The notes under the pieces were generated by a model. That model ran no database searches. It was not told the DNA's origin and saw nothing but the letters and a program-made list of their open reading frames with translations. From Cellulomonas fimi (lineage in GTDB: Bacteria > Actinomycetota > Actinomycetes > Actinomycetales > Cellulomonadaceae): DNA of 64,000 bases. Within the stretch, counting starts at the first letter, position 1, and each line of letters starts with the position of its first letter. Below are positions 33,349 to 41,850 of the stretch, in pieces. The position numbers and the translations under genes were made by a program. The stretch lies in contig NZ_CP110680.1 in assembly GCF_028583725.1 (NCBI RefSeq), positions 868,001 through 932,000 on the forward strand, read 5' to 3'.

Positions 33349-34449
33349 TCAGACGGTGACGTCGACCCCTCGGTCCGCGACCGCGGGCGGGTCCGCCGGG
33401 CGCCGCGCGGTGGCCCGCCCGACGACGAGCAGGGCGAGCAGCGCCGGGACCCACCCGTACAGCAGCCCGGCGGCGCCACCGTCGGTCGGGCCGTAGAGCA
33501 GCGTCTGCTGCACGTACCAGCGGCCGTCACCGGCAGGGTCGAGGCCCAGGCCGACCAGCACGGTCGGGATCGCGCCCACGAGCGCCGCGACGACGCACGA
33601 CAGCCACACGGCCAGGACCAGGACGAGCCGCCCGCCGGGCAGCGTGGTTGCGCGGGCCGCGACGTAGGTGAGCGCGCCGGCGATCGTGCCGACGAGCGCC
33701 CCGCACACGAGCAGCGCCCCGGGGGACGCGTCGGCGGCGGTCGTGACGGGTGCGAGCCAGTCGGCGGCGGTGGAGACCGTGGCCGCGAGCTCCGAGCGCG
33801 CCGTCGTGACGTGCTCGGCGACCGTGCGGTCGACCCACCCGTGCACCCCGGCCGCGACCGCCCACCCCAGGCCGACGACGGCGCCGACGACGACCGCGGC
33901 GCGCAGCGCCCCGGAGGCGGGCGCGACGGCGGGGCCTTGGTCCGCGTCACCGGTCGCCCGCTCCAGCCGCCGTGCGAGCGCGACCGTCGCGAGCCCGACG
34001 ACCCAGCCGTAGGTCGCTCCCCAGGCGGCGCCGACCCGGACCGGGTCGAGCATGGCGACCCGCAGCGTCGGGACGAGGCCCTCGTGCCGCAGCACCGGGG
34101 ACAGGATCATGACCGACGACGTGAGGACCGCGACGACGCCGCCGGCGGCCGCCGCGAACCAGACGGCGAGCACGCGGGGGGCGAAGCCGGTGCGCGCGGC
34201 GCCGGCACCGGAGAGCGCGAGCGCGGCCACCGCGACGACCAGCGCGACGGCGGCGGCCACGTGCCACGGCTCGAGGACGCCGTACTGCACCAGGGAGAGC
34301 CCGGACGTGGCCGGTGCGACGAAGCCGACGACGCCGGCCGGCACCCCTGCGCGCACGAGCAGCGCGTGCACCGCGGCAGCCCCCAGCCAGAGCGCGAGGG
34401 AGAGGAAGCCCGCGACGAGCGCCGGGAGGAGTGTCCGCTTCGACAGCAT
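33349..34449 (-). CDS. Hypothetical multi-pass membrane protein
   Basis: A 366-residue hydrophobic protein with about 9 or 10 membrane-spanning segments, beginning with TLLPALVAGFLSLALWLGAA, and Gly/Ala-rich helices throughout. Two polar loops occur (residues 165-180 and 210-240). I recognise no transporter motif or family. A TACCGT element lies seven bases before the ATG, suggesting a leaderless promoter. The neighbouring AlkX-like gene lies downstream on the same strand with its own promoter-like sequence. Confidence 0.7.
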   Translation of the reverse strand: MLSKRTLLPALVAGFLSLALWLGAAAVHALLVRAGVPAGVVGFVAPATSGLSLVQYGVLEPWHVAAAVALVVAVAALALSGAGAARTGFAPRVLAVWFAAAAGGVVAVLTSSVMILSPVLRHEGLVPTLRVAMLDPVRVGAAWGATYGWVVGLATVALARRLERATGDADQGPAVAPASGALRAAVVVGAVVGLGWAVAAGVHGWVDRTVAEHVTTARSELAATVSTAADWLAPVTTAADASPGALLVCGALVGTIAGALTYVAARATTLPGGRLVLVLAVWLSCVVAALVGAIPTVLVGLGLDPAGDGRWYVQQTLLYGPTDGGAAGLLYGWVPALLALLVVGRATARRPADPPAVADRGVDVTV

Positions 34450-34555
34450 TTGCGCGACGGTAGCAGCGGGCGGGACGCGGCACGGCGGATCCCGACCTCA
34501 CGTCCCCCCGTCAGGTGAACGGGACCGGGCGGACGTGGCCGGCGGGCCGCGGGGA

Positions 34556-35368
34556 TCAGGACGGGGCGCGCGTGCCGGCCTTCCAGTAGCCGCAGAAGGT
34601 GACGTGGGTCTTGGGGACGCCGCGCTCGTTGACGAGGAACCGCCGGGTGCCGGTCGCGAGCCGGGACTCGCCGACGGCGAAGGCGGCGACGGTGCCGTCG
34701 GACCACGGGAGCGCGCGCAGCGCCGCCAGGGCGAGCTCGCCGACGGGCTCGCTGCCGGCGCGGGGGAGCCAGTGCACGGTCACGCCGTCGGGAGCGTCGA
34801 CGGGCTGGGCGTCGGCGGCGTCGATGAGCTCGACGAACGCGTCGCCGACGGTGTCGCGGGGGAGGTCGCGCAGGATGCCGGCGACCGCGGGGAGGCCGCT
34901 CTCGTCGGCGACGAGCAGGACGCGGTCGGCGGGGACGTGCACCCACCCGCAGCCCTGGTCGATGAACGCGACGTCGACGCCGGGCTGCGCGGCCTCGGCC
35001 CAGGGGCCGCCGACGCCGACGGGGCCGTGGCAGACGAAGTCGATGTCGACCTCGGGCGTCCCGTCGGGGCCGTCGGGGCGGTGGTCGCGGATCGTGTAGC
35101 TGCGGATCACCGGGCGTGTGGCCTTGGGCAGCGTGAGGAAGCGCAGGTAGGCGCGGGTGTCGAACCGGTCGGACATGTTGTCGAACCGGGTGTCGTCCCG
35201 CACCGGGATCGCCAGCCGGACCCACTGGTCGAAGCCGCGGTACTCGAACCGGCGCAGGTCCTCGCCGCCGAGGGTCACGCGGACCATGTGCGGGGTGACG
35301 CGCTCGGCGCGCACGACGGATGCGTGCACGAGCCCGCTGGGGGCGTGGGTGACGGCGATCTGGGGCAC
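34556..35368 (-). CDS. Siderophore-interacting protein (FAD-dependent ferric reductase)
   Basis: A 270-residue SIP-family flavoprotein that reduces iron in ferric siderophores inside the cell. The FAD-binding beta-barrel (residues 18-140) contains ATRPVIRSYTIRDHR, with the conserved R-x-Y-T-(I/V)-R, and the C-terminal half has the NAD(P)H region (HVPADRVLLVADESGLPAVA) and the end motif KTHVTFCGYWKAGTRA, with the typical Y-W-x-x-G. A GTG start is used. The promoter carries a DtxR/IdeR-like palindrome, so iron should repress it. No siderophore synthesis genes are present. Confidence 0.9.
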   Translation of the reverse strand: MPQIAVTHAPSGLVHASVVRAERVTPHMVRVTLGGEDLRRFEYRGFDQWVRLAIPVRDDTRFDNMSDRFDTRAYLRFLTLPKATRPVIRSYTIRDHRPDGPDGTPEVDIDFVCHGPVGVGGPWAEAAQPGVDVAFIDQGCGWVHVPADRVLLVADESGLPAVAGILRDLPRDTVGDAFVELIDAADAQPVDAPDGVTVHWLPRAGSEPVGELALAALRALPWSDGTVAAFAVGESRLATGTRRFLVNERGVPKTHVTFCGYWKAGTRAPS

Positions 35369-35394
35369 GACGGGCTCCCGCGGGTGGGCGACTG

Positions 35395-35433
35395 AGGTCC
35401 GCCTAACTTAGCCAGGCCTCACTACGGCGCCAA
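35395..35433 (-). promoter_or_regulatory. Iron-box promoter of the siderophore-interacting protein gene
   Basis: TTGGCG (35428-35433) and TAAGTT (35405-35410), spaced 17 bp, form a good promoter on the minus strand. A 25-bp imperfect palindrome (35395-35419, 9 of 12 pairs; core CTAACTTAG) covers the -10 and resembles DtxR/IdeR boxes. Confidence 0.62.
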
Positions 35434-35500
35434 GAGTCGTCTCAGGGTCGCTCTCACCGGCCCGGTGCGCCGGTCGGAGGGCGCGACCTGCGAGGTCGCC

Positions 35501-35527
35501 ACCGAAAACTCCGAAAACACCGAAACC
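35501..35527 (+). repeat. Three 9-bp CCGAAA direct repeats upstream of the large glycosidase gene
   Basis: ACCGAAAAC, TCCGAAAAC and ACCGAAACC follow one another without spacers, 75-100 bases before the start codon. They share CCGAAA with the palindrome at the sugar-transporter promoter (47020-47039), suggesting binding by the same repressor. Confidence 0.6.
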
Positions 35528-35602
35528 CATTGCGGCCCGGTGGCGTGCCATGTCAGTCTCGCCAGGAACCTCGCATTCTCAACGTAGAGAGGCGTTTCGG
35601 AC

Positions 35603-38600
35603 GTGAGATATCCCCGCGTGGCACGCAGGCGTGCCGTGGTTCCCTCCCTGACCGCACTCGCCGTCGTCGCCGTGGGGCTCGTCCCCGTCGCCGCCGCGGC
35701 CGTACCGGGCGACGAGACGCCGCAGAGCAGCCTCGGCTACCCGACGTTCCGCGGCTCCGACGCGCCCGTGCCGCCGACAGGCGTCGACTACGCGCCGTCG
35801 CCCTACCTGCAGCGGGTCTTCGACGCCGACGTGGCCGCCGGTGCGGGCAGCGCGCCCGGGAACGACTTCTGGGTCGACCGCACGCTCGCGCGCACGGGCC
35901 CGGCGTTCGACGGCACCGAGAACCTCGTCGCGTTCACGCGCGGGCGGGCCGTGTTCATGAAGACGCACCAGCCCGCCCGGCTCGGCTGGGACGGTGACGT
36001 CGCGTACTGGGAGTCGCTCGGCGGCGGCGGGGCGTTCACGTTCACCGTGCAGGCGGGCGGCGAGGCCGTGACGCTCACCGAGCAGGCGTCGCTGCGGCGC
36101 CAGACGCCGTCGTACTTCCAGTCGGTCTTCACAGGCGGCGGGCTGCGGCTGACGCAGACGAAGTTCATCACCGACCAGGACGTCATGGTCGCGGACGTCG
36201 AGGTCACCGACACCTCGGGCGCCGCGCGCGACGTGCGGCTCTCCGCGACGTCGCCGCAGGCGCGCACGGTCGAGGGCGACGAGCTCGTCGGGACCGTGCG
36301 CGCGTTCAACAACCTCACGACGATCACGCCGCGGCTGTCGGGCGACGGCTTCACCGCCGACGCCGCGTCGGACGCGCTCGTGCGTGACCTCGCGGTGCCC
36401 GCGAACGGCTCCGCGACGACCAAGCTCCAGCTCGGCATGCTCACCGACGAGCGCCCGCAGACGGCGGCCGAGTACGCGGCCTACCGCGCCGCGAGCCCCG
36501 CCGAGGCGTTCACGACGCACGTCACCGCGTACAACCGCTGGTGGGCTCTCAACATCCCCTATCTCGACACACCGTCGGACGACATCGACAAGACGCTGCT
36601 GTACCGCTGGTGGCTCATGCGGTTCAACTACCTCGACGCGGACATCCCGGGGAACGACTACCAGTTCCCGACGTCGATGGAGGGCGTGCTCGGCTACAAC
36701 AACGCGATCGTGCTGACGGTCGGCATGTTCGTCGACGACCTCAAGTACTTCCGCGACCCGACGTACGCCTACGGGCCCGCGCTCGCGGTCGGCGAGACGT
36801 CGAAGCGCGGGAAGTTCGTCGACAACCCGGGCGACCCGGCGAACTGGTCGAACTCGTACACGCAGTACATCACCGAGGCCGCGTGGCGGGCCTACGAGCT
36901 GCACGGCGGACCGGGCGCGATCGGCTCGACGCTCGGGCAGCACTCGATGGACGACGTCGAGGGCCTGCTGGAGGCGTACGACGGCAACGGCAACGACCTC
37001 ATCGAGTACTCGTGGGGCGCGATGACGGGCAACGACGCCGACGCGGTGTCGTTCCACTGGCCCGGGCACGGCGCGAACATGGACCGCACCGAGAGCGCGT
37101 ACCTGTACTCGAACGCGAAGGCCGCGGCGGAGTTCTTCCGCGTCGCGGGGCAGACCGAGAAGGCCGACCACATGGAGGCGCTCGCGGAGCGCGTCAAGGC
37201 CGCGGTCCTCGAGTACCTGTGGGAGCCCGCGCAGACGACGCCCGACAAGGTCGGCCTGTACGGGAACCTGCTCAAGCACCGCATGACGCAGGACGGGACG
37301 CTCAACCCGTACAAGGAGATCAACAACTACTACCCGTTCACCGTCGGCCTCATGCCGAAGCCCGGTGACCCGGATTACGACCAGCCGTACACCGAGGCGT
37401 TGCGGCTGTTCGCGGACGCCGACCAGTACCCGGTCTTCCCGTTCTTCACGGCGAACCAGGTCGACAAGGCGGACTCGCCCGAGGAGGGGTCGAACAACTT
37501 CTCCGTCATCAACTCGACGGTGCTGTTCCGTATGTTCTCCTCGGTGCTGCGCGACTACCCGACGGACTACGTCACGCCGGAGATGTACAAGCAGCTCCTG
37601 TACTGGAACGCGTTCGCGCACTACCAGGGCGGGGACAACCGGCTGCCGAACCAGAACGAGTTCTGGGCGAACGGCTCCGCGGCCGACGGCGGGTCGATCG
37701 GGTACCGCTCGTGGATCCACCACACGATCCTCGGCGCGACCAACTTCACGGTCATCGAGGACGCGATGGGCCTGCGCAGCCGGGCCGACGGCAAGATCGA
37801 GCTCGACCCGATCGACATCGACTGGCCGTATTTCACGGCGAACAACGTCCGCTACCACGACCGCGACCTCACGGTGACGTGGGACGAGACGGGTGACCAC
37901 TACGGCGCTGACGTGCCCGCCGGTTACTCCGTCTTCCTCGACGGCGAGCTCGCGTTCACGGTCGACGACCTGTCGCACGTCGTCTACGACCCGGCGACCG
38001 GGTCGGTCGAGGTGCTCGAGGGCGACGCGGCCGTCGTGACCGCGAACGCCGCCGATCTCGCGACGGCCTCCGACGTGCGCTTCGCCGACGGCGACCGCGT
38101 CGTGGACGTGTTCGCCAAGGCGGGCACCGACATCGCGACCGCGTCGACGGGCTCGGCGAACCTCGCCGCGGGCCGCCCGGTCACGGCGTCGTTCTCCGCG
38201 TCGGGCCGCGCGCCTGAGGGCGCCGTCGACGGGACCACCGTCAACGAGCCGTTCTGGGGGACGGCCGGCTCGCCGAACGCGACCGACTCGATCGAGGTGT
38301 CGCTCGACGGCACGCAGGCGGTCGACGACGTGCGCGTCTCCTTCTACCGCTCATCCTCCAGCGCGACCGTGCAGGGCTACGCGGCACCGGAGCTGTTCAC
38401 GGTCGAGTACCACGACGCCGCCGGCTGGCACCCCGTCCCGGGGCAGGCGCGGTCGCCCGTCTACTCGACGGCCAACCTCAACCGCGTGCAGTTCCCCGAG
38501 GTGCAGGCCGACGCGCTGCGCGTGACCGTCCAGCACGCTGCGGGCTTCCGCACGGGCGTCAAGGAGGTGCAGGCCTTCGCGACGGGCGTCGAGGCGCCGC

Positions 38601-41600
38601 CGTCGACCAACGCCGCACCGAAGGTCACGGTCTACCAGGACCCGACGTTCGAGCAGCCCGCCCAGGTCCGCCTGGTCGGGACGGTGTCCGACGACGCGCA
38701 GCCGTCCGGCACGCTGACGTCGGCATGGACCGTCGTCAGCGCGCCCGAGGGTGCGCAGGCCGTCGTCGCGTCGCCCGCGCAGGCCACGACCGTCGTGCAG
38801 TTCGACACGACCGGCCGGTACGTCCTGCGGCTGACGGCCTCCGACGGTGAGCTCACGACGAGCCGTGACGTCACGGTCGACGCCGAGGTCAGCGGCACCG
38901 CCAAGACGAACGTCGCGCCCGACGCGACCGCGTCCGCGTCGGCCGTCACCGGCTGGAACCGCGTCGCCGCGATCAACGACGGCCTCGCGTCCTACCCGGT
39001 CGCCGCCGAGTCCGACGCGTGGGGCACATGGGGCACCGCCGCCGGTGCGGGCAACACGTACTGGGCCCGGCTGACGTGGCCCGAGCCCGTGCGCGTCGAC
39101 GAGTCGCGGATCCTGTTCCACTCCAACCGCGACCCCGGCGGGGTCCTGCCGCCGTCGTCGTGGACGCTCGAGTACCTCGCCGACGACGGCTCGTGGCAGC
39201 CGGTGCCGGACCCCAGGGGCTACCCGACCGAGGACGGGACGTTCAACGCGGTGACGCACGGGTCGGTGACGACGACGTCGCTGCGCGCGACGCTCGTCCG
39301 CAACGGGTCGTCGTACCCCGGCATCATCGAGTGGCAGGCGCTCGCGGAGGAGCCGGTCGCGGTCGAGGACGTGTCCGTCCGGACGCTCGTCGGGGTCGCG
39401 CCGGTGCTGCCGCCGTCCGTCGAGGTCGTCTTCGCCGACGGGTCCCGCGTCGAGCGGGCGGTCGACTGGCAGGACGTGCCCGCCGACGCGTACGCCGCGC
39501 AGGGTGAGTTCACGGTCCCCGGCTTCGTCGCGGGCACCGCGAGGCTGGCCCGGGCGACGGTCTTCGTCCGGCCGACCGACGCCGTGCAGATCAACACCTT
39601 CGAGCCCGCCCCGGTGACCACGGTCGCCGGGACGGCCCCGGTGCTGCCGGCCCGCGTCGTGGCGACGTACAACGACGGCTCCGAGGCGTCGCTGCCGGTC
39701 ACGTGGGACGCGGTCGACCCGTCGTCCTACGCCTCTCCCGGGGAGTTCACGGTCGAGGGGACCGTCGCGGGCACCGACAAGCGGCCGACAGCCGTGGTCA
39801 CCGTGACGTCCGGCGCGCCGCAGGCGCCCGTGGTCACGCTGACCACCGACCCCGAGCGTCCGGCGTCCGGCTGGTTCACCGGCCCGGTGGCCGTGACGGT
39901 CACCGCGACCGACGACACCGACCCGTCGCCGACGGTCGAGGCGCAGGTCGATGGGGGTGCGTGGACCGCCGTGACCGGACCGGTCACGGTGAGCGGCGAC
40001 GGGCGGCACACCGTCCGCGGCCGCGCCACGGACTCGGGTGGGCTCGTCTCGCCGGTCCAGTCCGCCGCGGTCGACATCGACGGCACCGCTCCCGTCGTCA
40101 CCGCGAGCTTCGACGAGTCCCGGCGCCGCCTCACCCTGGCGACGACCGAGACCGGCTCGGGCGTGGCGTCGACCGAGTACCGCGTCGACGGCGGCGCGTG
40201 GACGGCGTACGGCACGGGCGCGACGATCGCCACCGCGGCGACCGTCGAGTACCGCGCCACCGACCGGGCAGGCAACGTCTCGGCCGTCGGTTCGCTGGCG
40301 GTGCCGGCGCCCGACCCGAACGCACCCGTCAACATCGCCCCGAACGCGGCCGTGAGCGTCTCCGCCACGACCACGTGGAACCGCGCCGCGGGCATCACCG
40401 ACGGCGTCGCGAACCACCCGGTCACGTCGCAGGCGTCCGCCTGGGGCACGTGGAACATCGCGGGCGACACGCAGTGGGCGCGGCTCGACTGGCCCACGCC
40501 GGTCACGACGGACACCAGCCGGCTGCTGTTCTTCGACGACGGCGGCGGCATGCGTGCCCCCGCGTCGTGGACGCTCGAGTACCTGCTCGACGACGGGGTC
40601 ACGTGGGCGCCCGTCTCGGACGCCTCGCCGTACACGACGACCGTCGGCCAGTTCGACACCGTCACGCACGCCCCGGTCACCACGACCGCGCTGCGTGCGA
40701 CGCTGACGAAGCCGCCGACCGGGTGGGTGGGCATCGTCGAGTGGGAGGTCCTGAGCGCGCCCGTCGCGGCGACGGCCCTCACCGTGCCGACGGACCCGGT
40801 CACCGCCGGAGACGCGTTCGACGTGACGCTCAGCGGGGGCACGTCGGGCACCGCGTACGCGGTGACGGTCGAGCCGGGCGCGGTCGCGCTCGGGACGCTC
40901 GTCACCGACGCGCAGGGCACCGGGACGCTGCGTACGGCCCCGCTCCCGCGGGACCTCGCGGGCGGGTCGTACACCGTCCGGGCGGCCGCGGGTGACTCCG
41001 TGGTCGAGGCGCCGCTGACCGTGGTCGCCGGACCGGGGGAGGCCGTCGTCACCGCCGGGACCGTCGAGGTCGTGGGGGTGCCCACGGTCGGGCAGGTGCT
41101 GCTCGCGCAGACCGCCGGCTGGGGTCCCGAGGGTGTCGAGCTCGCGTACCAGTGGTCCGTCGGCGGCAAGGCCGTCCGTGGCGCCACCGGGGCCGAGTAC
41201 ACGCCGACCCAGAAGGACCTCGGCAAGACGGTCACCGTCGAGGTCACCGGGTACCTGGAGGGCTGGGAGAGCACGTCGGTCACCTCGGAACCCACCGCGG
41301 CGGTCGTGAAGCCCACCGTCCAGGCCGGGACCGCCGCCATCGCCGGGACCGCCGTCGTCGGCAGCACCGTGCGGGCGCAGACCTCGGCCTGGGCGGACGG
41401 CGTGAGGCTCGAGTACCGCTGGCTGCTCGACGGGACCGTCGTGAAGGGCGCGACGTCCAGCAGCTGGAAGGTGCCCGCGTCGGCGGCCGGCAAGGTCCTG
41501 ACGGTCGAGGTCCGCGGCAGCGCCGCCGGGCACGAACCGTCGACGTGGGCCTCGTCGCCGCCGACCACCGTGCAGCCCGGCACGCTCACGGCCCGCGACG

Positions 41601-41848
41601 TGCGGATCGTGGGGGCGGCTCGGCCGCTGTCGGTCGTGACCGCGCTGCACGGGGTGTGGGGGCCGTTCCCGGTGCACCTGTCGTACCAGTGGTTCGCCGA
41701 CGGCAAGGCCGTCAAGGGAGCGACCGCACCCGTGTACCTCGTGCGCACCGCCGACCGCGGCGCCGTCCTCACCGTCGAGGTGACCGGCACCAAGGACGGC
41801 TACAGCCCGACCACGCGCACCTCCGACGGCATCAAGGTGGGACGTTGA
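35603..41848 (+). CDS. Giant secreted multidomain glycosidase (MGH1-like, six-hairpin fold)
   Basis: A 2081-residue exported protein. After a signal peptide (cleaved near residue 33), residues 45-830 are a six-hairpin (alpha/alpha)6 glycosidase of the MGH1-like type; YNRWWALNIPYLDTPSDDI, NDYQFPTSMEGVLGYNNAIV and NQNEFWANGSAADGGSIGYR are typical blocks. Then follow a discoidin (F5/8C) domain (852-995), an Ig/PKD-like domain, a second discoidin (1100-1250), two BIG4 Ig domains (1255-1395), OmpL47-like repeats (1410-1570), a third discoidin and three Ig-like repeats. The GTG at 35603 is used; one 15 bases later is possible. It precedes the GH43 gene by two bases. Confidence 0.82.
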   Translation: MRYPRVARRRAVVPSLTALAVVAVGLVPVAAAAVPGDETPQSSLGYPTFRGSDAPVPPTGVDYAPSPYLQRVFDADVAAGAGSAPGNDFWVDRTLARTGPAFDGTENLVAFTRGRAVFMKTHQPARLGWDGDVAYWESLGGGGAFTFTVQAGGEAVTLTEQASLRRQTPSYFQSVFTGGGLRLTQTKFITDQDVMVADVEVTDTSGAARDVRLSATSPQARTVEGDELVGTVRAFNNLTTITPRLSGDGFTADAASDALVRDLAVPANGSATTKLQLGMLTDERPQTAAEYAAYRAASPAEAFTTHVTAYNRWWALNIPYLDTPSDDIDKTLLYRWWLMRFNYLDADIPGNDYQFPTSMEGVLGYNNAIVLTVGMFVDDLKYFRDPTYAYGPALAVGETSKRGKFVDNPGDPANWSNSYTQYITEAAWRAYELHGGPGAIGSTLGQHSMDDVEGLLEAYDGNGNDLIEYSWGAMTGNDADAVSFHWPGHGANMDRTESAYLYSNAKAAAEFFRVAGQTEKADHMEALAERVKAAVLEYLWEPAQTTPDKVGLYGNLLKHRMTQDGTLNPYKEINNYYPFTVGLMPKPGDPDYDQPYTEALRLFADADQYPVFPFFTANQVDKADSPEEGSNNFSVINSTVLFRMFSSVLRDYPTDYVTPEMYKQLLYWNAFAHYQGGDNRLPNQNEFWANGSAADGGSIGYRSWIHHTILGATNFTVIEDAMGLRSRADGKIELDPIDIDWPYFTANNVRYHDRDLTVTWDETGDHYGADVPAGYSVFLDGELAFTVDDLSHVVYDPATGSVEVLEGDAAVVTANAADLATASDVRFADGDRVVDVFAKAGTDIATASTGSANLAAGRPVTASFSASGRAPEGAVDGTTVNEPFWGTAGSPNATDSIEVSLDGTQAVDDVRVSFYRSSSSATVQGYAAPELFTVEYHDAAGWHPVPGQARSPVYSTANLNRVQFPEVQADALRVTVQHAAGFRTGVKEVQAFATGVEAPPSTNAAPKVTVYQDPTFEQPAQVRLVGTVSDDAQPSGTLTSAWTVVSAPEGAQAVVASPAQATTVVQFDTTGRYVLRLTASDGELTTSRDVTVDAEVSGTAKTNVAPDATASASAVTGWNRVAAINDGLASYPVAAESDAWGTWGTAAGAGNTYWARLTWPEPVRVDESRILFHSNRDPGGVLPPSSWTLEYLADDGSWQPVPDPRGYPTEDGTFNAVTHGSVTTTSLRATLVRNGSSYPGIIEWQALAEEPVAVEDVSVRTLVGVAPVLPPSVEVVFADGSRVERAVDWQDVPADAYAAQGEFTVPGFVAGTARLARATVFVRPTDAVQINTFEPAPVTTVAGTAPVLPARVVATYNDGSEASLPVTWDAVDPSSYASPGEFTVEGTVAGTDKRPTAVVTVTSGAPQAPVVTLTTDPERPASGWFTGPVAVTVTATDDTDPSPTVEAQVDGGAWTAVTGPVTVSGDGRHTVRGRATDSGGLVSPVQSAAVDIDGTAPVVTASFDESRRRLTLATTETGSGVASTEYRVDGGAWTAYGTGATIATAATVEYRATDRAGNVSAVGSLAVPAPDPNAPVNIAPNAAVSVSATTTWNRAAGITDGVANHPVTSQASAWGTWNIAGDTQWARLDWPTPVTTDTSRLLFFDDGGGMRAPASWTLEYLLDDGVTWAPVSDASPYTTTVGQFDTVTHAPVTTTALRATLTKPPTGWVGIVEWEVLSAPVAATALTVPTDPVTAGDAFDVTLSGGTSGTAYAVTVEPGAVALGTLVTDAQGTGTLRTAPLPRDLAGGSYTVRAAAGDSVVEAPLTVVAGPGEAVVTAGTVEVVGVPTVGQVLLAQTAGWGPEGVELAYQWSVGGKAVRGATGAEYTPTQKDLGKTVTVEVTGYLEGWESTSVTSEPTAAVVKPTVQAGTAAIAGTAVVGSTVRAQTSAWADGVRLEYRWLLDGTVVKGATSSSWKVPASAAGKVLTVEVRGSAAGHEPSTWASSPPTTVQPGTLTARDVRIVGAARPLSVVTALHGVWGPFPVHLSYQWFADGKAVKGATAPVYLVRTADRGAVLTVEVTGTKDGYSPTTRTSDGIKVGR

Positions 41849-41850
41849 CC

